Positions 1-8,412 of a DNA stretch of 64,000 bases are shown here, one piece after another. The position numbers and the translations under genes are program-made. The notes beneath the pieces were generated by a model, which saw only the letters and a program-made list of their open reading frames with translations, was not told the origin of the DNA and made no database searches. This DNA comes from Bacillus sp. 1NLA3E (GTDB lineage: Bacteria; Bacillota; Bacilli; Bacillales; Cytobacillaceae): NCBI RefSeq assembly GCF_000242895.2, contig NC_021171.1, forward strand, positions 1,336,001-1,400,000, written 5' to 3'. Positions within the stretch are counted from its first letter, which is position 1. Each line of letters begins with the position of its first letter.

Positions 1-1
1 C

Positions 2-598
2 CTAGCGACGTTAATTAGCAAGAAGGGGTTATCTGGACTAGAATTTGCTGGTGGAATTCCCGGTTCAGTCGGTGGTGCTGTGTATATGAATGCCGGAGCC
101 CACAACAGAGATATTTCGAAAATATTAACAAAGGCGCATATCTTGTTTCCTGATGGTACAATCGAATGGCTATCAAATCAAGAAATGGAGTTTTCGTATC
201 GTACATCCGTTCTGCAAAAGAAACGACCTGGGATAATAGTTGAAGCGGTTTTTAAACTTGAACCAGGTGATAAAGATGTTATTGTAGCTGAAATGATAAA
301 AAATAAGGATTATCGGCGACATACACAACCCTGGAATTTCCCTTGTGCAGGCAGTATTTTTAGAAATCCCCTTCCAAATTATGCTGGTAAACTAATTGAA
401 TCCGCTGGCCTTAAGGGTTACTCTATTGGGGGAGCGAAAATTTCGGAAATGCATGGGAATTTCATAGTGAATAATGGTGATGCTACCGCTCATGATGTCC
501 TATCACTTATTCAATATATTAAGAATGAAATCAAGAATTTATATGACGTTTCAATGGAAACAGAAGTAGAAATAATCGGGAAAAACTTACAAAAATAA
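2..598 (+). CDS. murB: UDP-N-acetylenolpyruvoylglucosamine reductase, 3' part
   Basis: FAD-dependent cytoplasmic reductase that converts UDP-GlcNAc-enolpyruvate to UDP-MurNAc in peptidoglycan precursor synthesis. The reading frame is open from base 2 and continues off the left edge. The visible 198 residues begin in the FAD-binding region ([19 protein letters not shown]) and include the C-terminal substrate domain, with CAGSIFRNP and [14 protein letters not shown]. Family members are about 300 residues long, so roughly 100 N-terminal residues lie outside. CAGSIFRNP places Cys-Ala-Gly-Ser where type II MurB proteins carry the catalytic Ser/Cys. It precedes divIB as in B. subtilis. The internal start codons at 80 and later are not the real start. 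Confidence 0.96.
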   Translation, partial: LATLISKKGLSGLEFAGGIPGSVGGAVYMNAGAHNRDISKILTKAHILFPDGTIEWLSNQEMEFSYRTSVLQKKRPGIIVEAVFKLEPGDKDVIVAEMIKNKDYRRHTQPWNFPCAGSIFRNPLPNYAGKLIESAGLKGYSIGGAKISEMHGNFIVNNGDATAHDVLSLIQYIKNEIKNLYDVSMETEVEIIGKNLQK

Positions 599-663
599 TG
601 CTGTTTGAAACCATTGATATGCTATAATAATTGAATAGGATCATTTTAATGTTCTTTGTAAAT

Positions 664-693
664 AACGGCATGTTTATCGTGCCGTTGTTTTTG
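664..693 (+). terminator. Intrinsic terminator after murB
   Basis: AACGGCA (664-670) pairs with TGCCGTT (680-686) around a 9-nt loop and is followed by a T-rich run. It separates murB from the divIB group. Confidence 0.7.
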
Positions 694-733
694 ATTTATA
701 GACGAATTGGACAGATTTTAAGAGGTGAGAAAA

Positions 734-1519
734 GTGGAAAAAGGGAAAGTTGTCTCCCTTGAGGATCGAATTCCAAAGTTAAAACAGCAAAGAAGAAGAA
801 AAGCAAATAAGAGGTTGATTATTTTACTGTTTTTTTTCTTTTTATTAATAGGCTGTATAATCTACTTTCAATCACCTTTGAGCCATATAAAAAATATAGA
901 AGTATCGGGAAATGAACTTTATTCTACTGATGAAATTAAAAAAATCAGTGGACTAACAAGAAAAACGAATTTATGGAAAGTTGATAAAAAAGGAACTGTA
1001 ACAAGGATTAAGAAACTACCAGAAATAAACTCCGCGACGATAAGAGTCAAATTTCCTAATTCGGTTACAATTAAGGTAACTGAACATAAACGAATTGCTT
1101 ACATAGGCCATAATGGCAGTTTTTCTGCAGTTTTAGAAAATGGCGAAATATTACCAAAAATGAAACGGGGTACAATCCCGGTTAATGCACCTATCTTAAT
1201 TGATTTTAAAGAGGGAAAAGTATTGAAAGAAATGATAGTTGGCCTTGAACAATTGCCAGTTGGAATTGTCAATTCTATTTCAGAAATTCATTACACACCA
1301 AAGGATACGGATAAATATCGAGTAACTTTATATATGAACGACGGGTTTCAGGTCGTTGCTACCTTAAGAAATTTCTCAGAGAAAATGTCCCATTATCCTT
1401 CCATAATCAGTCAATTAAATCCAAATGTCAAAGGTATTATCGATCTAGAAGTAGGCTCTTACTTCAAAGCTTTTCAACAGGAAGGAGCTGAAAAAGTTGA
1501 AAAAGAAGGTGAAGGGTAA
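734..1519 (+). CDS. divIB: Cell division protein DivIB/FtsQ
   Basis: Bitopic membrane protein of the divisome that works with DivIC and FtsL at the septum. The 261-residue product has a short basic cytoplasmic tail, one transmembrane segment at about residues 27-45 (LIILLFFFFLLIGCIIYF), then a POTRA domain (IKNIEVSGNELYSTDEI) and the beta domain (YMNDGFQVVATL, SQLNPNVKGIIDLEVGSYF). I chose the GTG at 734 because AGAGGTGAG lies about 7 nt upstream. An in-frame GTG at 725 overlaps that ribosome binding site. The 3' end overlaps ylxW by 23 nt. Confidence 0.95.
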   Translation: MEKGKVVSLEDRIPKLKQQRRRKANKRLIILLFFFFLLIGCIIYFQSPLSHIKNIEVSGNELYSTDEIKKISGLTRKTNLWKVDKKGTVTRIKKLPEINSATIRVKFPNSVTIKVTEHKRIAYIGHNGSFSAVLENGEILPKMKRGTIPVNAPILIDFKEGKVLKEMIVGLEQLPVGIVNSISEIHYTPKDTDKYRVTLYMNDGFQVVATLRNFSEKMSHYPSIISQLNPNVKGIIDLEVGSYFKAFQQEGAEKVEKEGEG

Positions 1520-2198
1520 ACACGTTGTCTTCTCCCTAGTTTTTTTGGTTTTGGGCTTTATGATTGCATTCTCATATCAAAGGACACAAATGGAAAGCGA
1601 AAAGTCCAAAATATCGGACAAGCAGTGGCAAAGAAATTTAGACCTCAGGAACCAACTAATTGAACAAGAAGAGATTAACCGTGATTTGCAAAAGGAATTA
1701 AATAGTAAGCAGCAAAAAGTCCTCGAAAAAGAAAAGGATTTATCAAAGGAAGCTCAAGTATTTTATAACTTGGCTGAAGACACTGAAAAATATCGGATGT
1801 ATTTAGGGAAAGTGAAAGTAAAGGGAAAAGGCGTTGAAGTCACCTTAGCCGATGGCGATTATGACCCTAAAGAAGAAAATATTAATAATTACCTTGTTCA
1901 CGAGCAACATGTGTTCAAGGCTATGAATGAATTATATATATCAGGTGCGTCAGCCGTCGCGATCAATGGTCAAAGACTTTCATATAATTCCTATATTGTT
2001 TGTAACGGACCAGTCATTACCGTAGATGGATACCAGCACCCAGCTCCTTTTGTTATTTCCGCAATTGGAGACCCTGATGTGTTAAACTCCGCTTTGAATT
2101 TAAAGGGTGGGGTTAAGGACCAATTGGTTAACGATAATATTACTGTGAAAATCGAAAAGATAGATAGCATTGTATTAAACGCTATCCTTGGGAAGTAA
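1497..2198 (+). CDS. ylxW: DUF881 / UPF0749 family protein YlxW
   Basis: Function unknown; conserved in the division cluster between divIB and sbp in Bacillus. The 233-residue product has an N-terminal transmembrane or signal-anchor segment (HVVFSLVFLVLGFMIAFSY), then a charged coiled coil to about residue 85. The DUF881 domain follows (NNYLVHEQHVFKAMNELYISG, AVAINGQRLSYNS, DPDVLNSAL). The start is TTG at 1497, supported by AGGAAGGAG just upstream and by a shared overlap with divIB. It is a paralogue of the next gene. Confidence 0.9.
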   Translation: MKKKVKGKHVVFSLVFLVLGFMIAFSYQRTQMESEKSKISDKQWQRNLDLRNQLIEQEEINRDLQKELNSKQQKVLEKEKDLSKEAQVFYNLAEDTEKYRMYLGKVKVKGKGVEVTLADGDYDPKEENINNYLVHEQHVFKAMNELYISGASAVAINGQRLSYNSYIVCNGPVITVDGYQHPAPFVISAIGDPDVLNSALNLKGGVKDQLVNDNITVKIEKIDSIVLNAILGK

Positions 2199-2276
2199 GT
2201 AATAAGCCTCACGAATAGATTTACTTTGGTGGTGCGTCCACAATCTCGATTATATGAAGAAAGCCGGGTGAAAAAA

Positions 2277-3005
2277 GTGGACAAAAAATTTCTTAATTTT
2301 ACTGCAGTTGCGATTGTCATTGGACTGATGATGGCAATCCAATTTCAAACAGTTAAGAAACCGGTTGTAAGAGATACACGTGATACATGGCAACTTAGAG
2401 AAGATTACCTCAAGGAAAAGGAGATTCAATCTAAACTCCTACAAGAGATTCGCTCCAATGAAGAAAAATTAGCGAAATATGAAACCGAGCGTAAAACAAG
2501 TAAGGAACAAGTATTAAGAGAAACGCTCGATGAATTAAAAACACAGTCAGGTCTTACCGAGGTGACTGGACCGGGAATTATTCTTACGATTGAACCTGTG
2601 TATGAGGAAATCTTGTTAGGTGAGTCTGCTCCAACTATTTCTCCTGATTCACTAAAAAGGTTAATTAACGAACTAAATATGAATGGCGCGTTGAACATTT
2701 CTGTTGCTGGACAACGGGTTATTAATACAACAGTCGTTCGGGATATCAATAAAGATACAAAAATTGATGGACACTCACTGAAGGACTTTCCGATTGAAAT
2801 CAAGGTGCTAGCAGATAACATGCAAAATGCAGAAAAGCTATACAATCGGATGCAGGCGTCACAATCAGCAGAAGAATTATTTCGTTTTGATAATTTAAGG
2901 GTGGATGTGGCGAATCCATCTGCAAACATTACGATCCCTGCTTACCAAGATACAATTCCCGTCAGAAATATGGAACCTGTGGATTCTGACAAAGGAGGAA
3001 GTTAA
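2277..3005 (+). CDS. ylxX: DUF881 / UPF0749 family protein YlxX
   Basis: Second DUF881 paralogue, function unknown. The 242-residue product has an N-terminal membrane anchor (FLNFTAVAIVIGLMMAIQF), a coiled coil (EDYLKEKEIQSKLLQEIRSN and onward) and the DUF881 domain. That domain contains SPDSLKRLINELNMNGALN, SVAGQRVIN and an IEIKVLAD core. The start is uncertain. GTG at 2277 has GGGTGA upstream, an in-frame GTG lies at 2268, and the longest frame starts with TTG at 2226. The stop is 3 nt before sbp. Confidence 0.88.
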   Translation: MDKKFLNFTAVAIVIGLMMAIQFQTVKKPVVRDTRDTWQLREDYLKEKEIQSKLLQEIRSNEEKLAKYETERKTSKEQVLRETLDELKTQSGLTEVTGPGIILTIEPVYEEILLGESAPTISPDSLKRLINELNMNGALNISVAGQRVINTTVVRDINKDTKIDGHSLKDFPIEIKVLADNMQNAEKLYNRMQASQSAEELFRFDNLRVDVANPSANITIPAYQDTIPVRNMEPVDSDKGGS

Positions 3006-3008
3006 AAT

Positions 3009-3359
3009 ATGTGGCTCCCCTTATTGGGGTTAGTTGTCGGGGTCATACTTGGATTGCTTACTGATATTAGGATTCCTGATGAATACTCTAACTATTTATC
3101 GATCGCTGTACTAGCAGCACTTGATACGCTATTTGGTGGAATCAGGGCACATCTGCAAAATATTTATGATGAAAGGGTATTTGTGTCCGGATTTTTTTTC
3201 AATATTTTACTAGCTGCAAGTTTAGCTTTTCTAGGCGTACATCTTGGTGTAGACTTGTATTTAGCTGCTGTTTTTGCATTTGGAGTAAGACTATTTCAGA
3301 ATATAGCAGTAATTCGTAGAATATTATTGACAAAATGGTCAACAACTCGGGAAAATTAG
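3009..3359 (+). CDS. sbp: Small basic protein Sbp (DUF1290)
   Basis: Small membrane protein of unknown function located directly before ftsA in Bacillus. The 116 residues contain about three hydrophobic helices: 3-17 (LPLLGLVVGVILGLL), around 60-78 (FFFNILLAASLAFLGVHLG) and 80-93. They include the conserved LSIAVLAALDTLFGGIRA and a basic C-terminus. ATG at 3009 follows AAAGGAGGAAG at the end of ylxX. Confidence 0.93.
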   Translation: MWLPLLGLVVGVILGLLTDIRIPDEYSNYLSIAVLAALDTLFGGIRAHLQNIYDERVFVSGFFFNILLAASLAFLGVHLGVDLYLAAVFAFGVRLFQNIAVIRRILLTKWSTTREN

Positions 3360-3378
3360 AAAAAAATTGATATTTAAT

Positions 3379-3407
3379 AAAGGGAATAATTTAATTGTGA
3401 CGAATAA
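3379..3407 (+). promoter_or_regulatory. Candidate sigma-H promoter of ftsAZ
   Basis: AAAGGGAAT (3379-3387) differs at one base from the sigma-H -35 RNAGGAWWW. After 11 nt, GACGAATAA (3399-3407) fits the -10 RNNGAATWW exactly. B. subtilis ftsAZ is known to have a sigma-H promoter used at entry into sporulation. A sigma-A-like pair (TTGATA near 3367, TTTAAT 17 nt later) overlaps it. Confidence 0.55.
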
Positions 3408-3483
3408 TTCTATAAGATATGTGTTTTTCCAATCTTTAGTTGTTGTTCAATAACAGAAATAATGAAAAAGGAGGTGCCAATGA

Positions 3484-4767
3484 ATGAACAGCAATGAAAT
3501 ATATGTGAGTCTTGACATCGGTACATCCAGTGTAAAGGTTATTATTGGTGAAATGGTTAATGACTCTTTGAATATTATTGGTGTTGGCAATGTGAAGTCC
3601 GAAGGTTTGCGTAAGGGCTCCATTGTGGATATAGATGATACCGTTCGTTCAATTAAAAGGGCAATTGAGCAAGCAGAGCGCATGATAGGGATGGATATTA
3701 GACAAGTCATTGTCGGTGTAACAGGAAACCATGTTTCCTTACAGCCTTGTCATGGAGTTGTAGCTGTATCAAGTGAAAACCGTGAAATCTCAGATGAGGA
3801 TGTAGCTAGAGTAATTGATGCTGCTCAGGTGGTGTCAATCCCACCTGAAAAGGAAATCATTGATGTAATCCCAAAACAGTTTATTGTGGATGGATTAGAT
3901 GAAATTACAGATCCTCGGGGAATGATTGGGGTTCGACTCGAAATGGAAGGGACAATCATCACGGGTTCAAAGACCATACTACATAATACCCTTCGGTGCG
4001 TGGAGCGAGCTGGGTTAGACATTTTAGACATTACTTTGCAGCCCTTGGCAGCAGGTTCCTTTGCATTATCAAAGGATGAAAAGAGCCTTGGGGTTGCATT
4101 AGTTGATATTGGCGGCGGTTCTACTACCATCGCAGTGTTTGAAAATGGTTATCTCCAAGCAACAAGTGTACTACCTGTGGGTGGGGATCATGTTACAAAA
4201 GATATATCTGTGGGGCTAAGAACGTCGACAGAGGATGCCGAAAAAATCAAAATTAAGTATGGACACGCATTTTATGATCACGCCTCTGAGGAAGAAGTTT
4301 TTAGTATTCCGACTATCGGAAGTGATCAGCATCAACAATTTAATCAGTTGGAATTATCTGATATTATTGAAGCAAGAATGGAAGAAACATATGATTTGAT
4401 CCAAGCAGAATTAATTCGCTTAGGATATTCTGACTTACCTGGTGGGATTGTGCTAACCGGTGGGGTTGCCAATATGCAAGGGGTATTGGAATTGGCACAA
4501 ATTGTTTTCCAAAACCGTGTCAGAATGGCTATCCCTGACTATATCGGTGTTCGTGAACCGCAATATGCTACTTCTGTTGGTCTAATCCAATTTGCCTATA
4601 AAAATTCTAAATTAAAAGGCAGACAACATGATCATTCACAGGTTCATGAGTTAAAGGAAAAGCGTGTTCAAAAACAGCCGCAACCAAAAGCGAAGCCAGA
4701 AAAACATCAACCAGAAGAAAAAATGACAACACGAGTTAAAAAGTTCCTAGGATACTTTTTTGAGTAA
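3484..4767 (+). CDS. ftsA: Cell division protein FtsA
   Basis: Actin-like ATPase that anchors FtsZ filaments to the membrane at the division site. The 427 residues contain the phosphate-1 motif (SLDIGTSSVKVIIG, about 9-22), the SHS2/1C region, phosphate-2 (VDIGGGSTTIAVF, about 208-220) and the adenosine motif (GIVLTGGVANMQG, about 321). The extreme C-terminus TTRVKKFLGYFFE is the amphipathic membrane-targeting helix. AAAGGAGGTGCC precedes the ATG. It lies 39 nt before ftsZ, so the two are probably co-transcribed. Confidence 0.98.
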   Translation: MNSNEIYVSLDIGTSSVKVIIGEMVNDSLNIIGVGNVKSEGLRKGSIVDIDDTVRSIKRAIEQAERMIGMDIRQVIVGVTGNHVSLQPCHGVVAVSSENREISDEDVARVIDAAQVVSIPPEKEIIDVIPKQFIVDGLDEITDPRGMIGVRLEMEGTIITGSKTILHNTLRCVERAGLDILDITLQPLAAGSFALSKDEKSLGVALVDIGGGSTTIAVFENGYLQATSVLPVGGDHVTKDISVGLRTSTEDAEKIKIKYGHAFYDHASEEEVFSIPTIGSDQHQQFNQLELSDIIEARMEETYDLIQAELIRLGYSDLPGGIVLTGGVANMQGVLELAQIVFQNRVRMAIPDYIGVREPQYATSVGLIQFAYKNSKLKGRQHDHSQVHELKEKRVQKQPQPKAKPEKHQPEEKMTTRVKKFLGYFFE

Positions 4768-4806
4768 ACAAGTACCAGGAATAACGACGAATTAGGAGGA
4801 TTTGTC

Positions 4807-5946
4807 ATGTTGGAGTTTGATACGAATTTAGATCAACTAGCTACAATAAAAGTCATCGGCGTTGGTGGCGGCGGAAACAATGCTGTAAATAGAATGATTG
4901 AACACGGGGTACAAGGTGTTGACTTCATTGCTGTTAATACAGACGCACAAGCTTTAAATTTATCCAAAGCAGAAATTAGAATGCAGATTGGCGGAAAATT
5001 AACACGTGGTCTTGGTGCCGGAGCTAACCCTGAAGTAGGGAAGAAGGCTGCGGAAGAAAGCCGCGAACAAATTGAAGAGGCATTAAAAGGGGCAGACATG
5101 GTGTTTGTTACAGCCGGTATGGGTGGAGGCACTGGAACTGGTGCAGCGCCTGTTATTGCGCAAATTGCCCGTGAATTAGGTGCTCTTACTGTAGGTGTTG
5201 TTACTCGGCCCTTTACTTTTGAAGGGAAGAAGCGTGCGGCACAAGCAGCAGGCGGTATTGCTGGAATGAAAGAAGCAGTTGATACTCTCATCGTTATTCC
5301 AAATGATCGTTTATTGGAGATTGTTGATAAGAGTACTCCAATGCTAGAAGCATTCCGTGAAGCTGATAATGTCCTCCGTCAAGGTGTTCAAGGTATCTCT
5401 GATTTAATCGCTGTTCCAGGATTAATTAACCTTGACTTTGCTGATGTAAAAACAATCATGTCGAGCAAAGGTTCTGCCTTAATGGGAATTGGGGTTGCTG
5501 CAGGGGAAAATCGCGCAGCAGAAGCAGCTAAAAAGGCAATCTCCTCTCCACTGTTGGAAACTTCCATCGATGGTGCTCAAGGGGTCTTAATGAACATCAC
5601 AGGTGGTTCAAACTTAAGTCTCTACGAAGTTCAGGAGGCAGCTGATATTGTGGCTACCGCTTCTGATCAAGAAGTAAATATGATTTTTGGTTCCGTAATT
5701 AACGAGAACTTAAAGGATGAAATTGTTGTTACAGTAATTGCGACTGGATTTAATGAGGAAGTTGTTCAGCCGAAAATGGTTCGTCCTTCTTTTGGACAAG
5801 TTAAGCCAGGATTAAATTCTGCTAAACGTGAATCTAAACGGGAAGAAATTCCACAAGAACCAATCCGTCAAACACCTACATCTCAACAACCTGAAGACAC
5901 TTTAGATATTCCAACCTTTTTAAGAAATCGTAACCGTAGACGTTAA
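4807..5946 (+). CDS. ftsZ: Cell division GTPase FtsZ
   Basis: Tubulin-like GTPase that forms the Z ring. The 379 residues contain [13 protein letters not shown] near the N-terminus, the tubulin signature [10 protein letters not shown] (about 106-115), and the T7 synergy loop [11 protein letters not shown], which supplies catalytic Asp to the next subunit. The domain ends near residue 316 and is followed by a variable Gln/Pro-rich linker. The conserved C-terminal peptide [16 protein letters not shown] binds FtsA, SepF and EzrA. AATTAGGAGGATTTGTC precedes the ATG. Confidence 0.99.
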   Translation: MLEFDTNLDQLATIKVIGVGGGGNNAVNRMIEHGVQGVDFIAVNTDAQALNLSKAEIRMQIGGKLTRGLGAGANPEVGKKAAEESREQIEEALKGADMVFVTAGMGGGTGTGAAPVIAQIARELGALTVGVVTRPFTFEGKKRAAQAAGGIAGMKEAVDTLIVIPNDRLLEIVDKSTPMLEAFREADNVLRQGVQGISDLIAVPGLINLDFADVKTIMSSKGSALMGIGVAAGENRAAEAAKKAISSPLLETSIDGAQGVLMNITGGSNLSLYEVQEAADIVATASDQEVNMIFGSVINENLKDEIVVTVIATGFNEEVVQPKMVRPSFGQVKPGLNSAKRESKREEIPQEPIRQTPTSQQPEDTLDIPTFLRNRNRRR

Positions 5947-5995
5947 ACACGAAAAGCGGAAGCTTCACAAAACGAATACAGAATAATACTTAAAA

Positions 5996-6016
5996 GTGGC
6001 TCTTTTTTAGAGCCAC
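5996..6016 (+). terminator. Hairpin after ftsZ, at IS end
   Basis: GTGGCTCT (5996-6003) pairs perfectly with AGAGCCAC (6009-6016). The T run is in the loop and the sequence directly downstream is IS right-end DNA rather than a U tract. A near-identical hairpin lies at the other end of the IS (7214-7232) and does have a T tract. The stretch 5947-5995 otherwise shows only a short AAGCGGAAGC fragment typical of the end of another repeat. Confidence 0.5.
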
Positions 6017-6114
6017 TCAGATTGTCGAGAAAGTTTATTTTCTCGGCAATTTTTCATTTTGTCAGAACATTAAATGCCGATTTTTAATAAGAGATTGTCT
6101 ATGCTAACGGACCT

Positions 6115-6244
6115 GTTGATTTCCTCTCCAGGTGCTTCGCTTTCCGCGGGGCGGGCGGTGAGCCTCCTCGGCGCTAAGCGCCTGCGGGGTCTCACCTGTC
6201 CCGCTGCTCCCGCAGGAGTCTTCGCACCTTCCGCTCCAATCAAC
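6115..6244 (+). repeat. GC-rich palindromic repeat, copy R1
   Basis: 130-bp element with terminal inverted heptamers GTTGATT/AATCAAC and the shared core (TTTCCGCGGGGCGGGCGGTGAG, GGTCTCACCTGTCCCGC, CTCCCGCAGGAGTC). Its apex is GGCGC-TAA-GCGCC. It lies inside the right end of IS copy 1, inverted relative to R2. Much higher GC than its surroundings. Confidence 0.92.
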
Positions 6245-6973
6245 ATGGAGCAAATCTACCTAAAGAATTACAACACACCATATCCAACCTAGCTAAACGT
6301 GTTGCAATTTTTTTGGTTTTGGAAGAAGCAGTAAGGAGAGCTTGTTCACTTACATTCTTCAATCTTTGTTTCCGGCAGTAATGAAGCCTAAGCAGCTCTT
6401 TTTTTAGTTTGCGAAGCTGCGCTCGATTTCTTCCTTTCTAAATTTATAAAGCATTTTTTCGTGTTTGATTCTATCCTCTTCTATTGCCTTGTTTAAGTCA
6501 TCAAAATATTCCCGAGTATCCACTTCTACTTCTTTTTTTGTAAACTAGTGTTTATTTGCGTTTGCCTTTAAGGGTGTAGAATCTGTAAATAATCACGTCC
6601 GCCAACCATCTTATGATTTATCGCTAGTAGAACAATCTCATAAAGAGCTCTTGAAAAATATTTGTATTCTTAAAACGGTGTTGACGATTTCAACTACTCG
6701 TAGAGTGATGGAACTAGGACCTTGAATTTCAAACCTAAAAACCAGCGGTAGGCGAAGTTTGTTCTTATTTCCTTCTAATTGATGTTTAGAACGAATGCCG
6801 AAAAAATAACCAATAAACATCATTTTAAAAATGAATAAGGGGATCAGTAGGGTTGCCGATATCATTGTTATAATAAAGACGGACCTTGGCTAGATTCTTT
6901 TGGCTTAAATATTGATTTCCACTTATTTTTATTATTTATTGGTTGAGTTGAAGGTCTGCATTGGAACCGGCCT

Positions 6974-7103
6974 GTTGATTGGAGTGGAAGACGCGAAGAC
7001 TCCTGCGGGAGCAGCGGGACAGGTGAGATCCCGCAGGAGCGTAGCGACGAGGAAGCTCACCGCCCGCCCCGCGGAAAGCGAAGCGTCTGGAACGGAAATC
7101 AAC
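6974..7103 (-). repeat. GC-rich palindromic repeat, copy R2
   Basis: 130 bp, same family as R1 but in minus orientation, with a variant apex region (GCGTAGCGACGAGGAAG replaces the usual GCGCTTTAGCGCCGAGGAGG). It sits between the left end of IS copy 1 and its transposase start. R3 and R4 occupy the same place in the other two IS copies. Confidence 0.92.
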
Positions 7104-7213
7104 AGACCTATTGAACAGCCTATTTATTAATAATGTTATAACAAATTAACTTGGTGAATCACTAAATTTTTTGGGTGGAATAATAGACTGTCGAGAGTTT
7201 CTCGACAGCCTGA

Positions 7214-7240
7214 ATGGCTCTTTTTTAGAGCCATTTTTTT
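7214..7240 (+). terminator. Terminator hairpin next to IS copy 1
   Basis: ATGGCTCT (7214-7221) and AGAGCCAT flank a T5 loop, followed by a T7 run. It is probably the original ftsZ terminator, or a copy of it, now separated from ftsZ by the IS. The 19-mer centred on it is repeated at 5997-6015. Confidence 0.65.
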
Positions 7241-7339
7241 ATGCCTTCAGCCATCGCAAACACCCCATTTAAACAAGCAATAATTTATGACAAAAACCGA
7301 ATAGAAAAGAGAAAACTTCTCCATTTTTGTATACAGGAA

Positions 7340-7373
7340 GTGACATACTTCGGTTACCTTAATAAGTTATACT
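7340..7373 (+). promoter_or_regulatory. spoIIG promoter with 22-bp spacer
   Basis: GTGACA (7340-7345) and TATACT (7368-7373) are separated by exactly 22 nt. The B. subtilis spoIIG promoter is a sigma-A promoter with a 22-bp spacer that fires only with phosphorylated Spo0A, so the unusual spacing is meaningful here. I did not find a perfect 0A box (TGTCGAA) beside it. Confidence 0.72.
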
Positions 7374-7432
7374 TTTTGGTAACAAAAACAATGTTGTAGA
7401 AATAGGAACGGTCTTAGGAAGGGGGTAACTAA

Positions 7433-8368
7433 GTGACCGTCTACTTGGATGTAATTTGGGCATTGAACCTGTTGTTTGATAGTCTCCTCCTTTTATTAAC
7501 CGCGATTATTCTAAAAAGGCAAATTTCAAAATGGCGTATATTTTTAGGTGGTTTACTTGGGTCCGTCATCATCTTACTAGCTGTAACTCCGCTTCATGTT
7601 TACTCAGGCCATCCAATCTCAAAATTACTATTCTCTATTTTTATGGTCTTAATTGTATTTGGCTATAAAAGATTTCGTTATTTCATAACAGGGTTAATGA
7701 CCTTTTATTTCACTACCTTTTTGATTGGTGGTGCATTAATAGGGACTCATTATTTTGTCAATTTCGATTTCCAATTATCCTCCTCAGTTATGCTTGCAAG
7801 CATTAAAGGATTTGGAGACCCGATTAGCTGGCTGTTTGTTTTACTGGGATTTCCCATAGCATGGCATTTTTCACATGTAAATATAGATAAGGTGGAAACA
7901 GCTAAGCTCCAATTTGACAATATGGTAAAGGTATTCATTTTTTTAGATGAAATGAGGTTTGAATTTAGGGGGTTGGTGGATAGTGGGAACCAACTTTATG
8001 ATCCGATTACAAAGTCACCAGTCATGCTTGTATCGGTAAAAAATAGTTTGGAGAATCTTTCTCCTCCTATTCTTCAATTAGCACAAAATCCAGATGAGAT
8101 TTTATTTGGAACAAACACTTTACCAGAACACATACAAGGGAAGATGAAGATTATCCCCTGTAAAGTGATGGGGAGAGAGCATCAACTCATTATTGCCATA
8201 AAGCCAGACAAAATTGTCATTGAACAGGAACAGCACAGCTACACCATAAAAAAAGGGTTGGTCTCATTTACAATGCAAGAACTTTCTAGTGAAGATGCAT
8301 TTCAATGCATCGTTCATCCTAAAATGTTATCGGGCCCTAAAGACAGCGCAACAACAAAAGTAAGCTAA
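7433..8368 (+). CDS. spoIIGA: Sporulation sigma-E factor processing peptidase SpoIIGA
   Basis: Membrane aspartic protease that cleaves pro-sigma-E in the mother cell when activated by SpoIIR from the forespore. The 311 residues comprise an N-terminal half with about five transmembrane helices (VIWALNLLFDSLLLLLTAII, then up to ISWLFVLLGFPIAW) and a C-terminal protease domain. That domain has LVDSGNQLYDP, which puts the catalytic Asp at residue 183, and the conserved end IVHPKMLSG. The start is GTG at 7433 after AGGAAGGGGGTAA. It is followed 44 nt later by its substrate gene sigE. Confidence 0.97.
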   Translation: MTVYLDVIWALNLLFDSLLLLLTAIILKRQISKWRIFLGGLLGSVIILLAVTPLHVYSGHPISKLLFSIFMVLIVFGYKRFRYFITGLMTFYFTTFLIGGALIGTHYFVNFDFQLSSSVMLASIKGFGDPISWLFVLLGFPIAWHFSHVNIDKVETAKLQFDNMVKVFIFLDEMRFEFRGLVDSGNQLYDPITKSPVMLVSVKNSLENLSPPILQLAQNPDEILFGTNTLPEHIQGKMKIIPCKVMGREHQLIIAIKPDKIVIEQEQHSYTIKKGLVSFTMQELSSEDAFQCIVHPKMLSGPKDSATTKVS

Positions 8369-8412
8369 TATTACTATACTCGGAAGATGAAATTTTAGAA
8401 GGAGGATAAGTC

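Larger units (their letters stand above)
6021..7210 (-). mobile_element. Decayed IS1182-type element, copy 1
   Basis: Minus-strand element with related ends: ATTGTCGAGAAAG at 6021 and GACTGTCGAG/CTCGACAGCC at 7187-7210 (on the minus strand GGCTGTCGAGAAACTCTCGACAG). Reading the minus strand, 7110-6904 gives the palindromic repeat and a linker. 6865-6638 gives a transposase fragment with FKMMFIGYFFGIRS, ending IQGPSSITLR. About 6640-6560 gives EIVLLAINHKMVGG-like residues, and 6470-6300 gives the C-terminus (EIERSFA, frameshifted). Stops and frameshifts throughout show it is dead. Family assignment rests on FGIRS, the NHRMVGG block and ERSFADSK, which are typical of IS1182 transposases. In B. 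subtilis this interval holds bpr. Confidence 0.8.

Noticed and set aside
604-628. Promoter before divIB (TTGAAA and TATAAT)
   Set aside because: Spacing is only 12 nt, and a terminator lies downstream of it.
6912-7130. Open frames across the GC-rich repeats (also at 6074-6292 and 52512-52742)
   Set aside because: They are produced by the stop-poor GC-rich repeat; the same peptide-like strings recur wherever the repeat occurs.
7187-7210. TGTCGAG ... CTCGACA resembles paired Spo0A boxes upstream of spoIIGA
   Set aside because: The same sequence occurs at 17420-17444 after ileS and forms the IS left end, so it is part of the mobile element.
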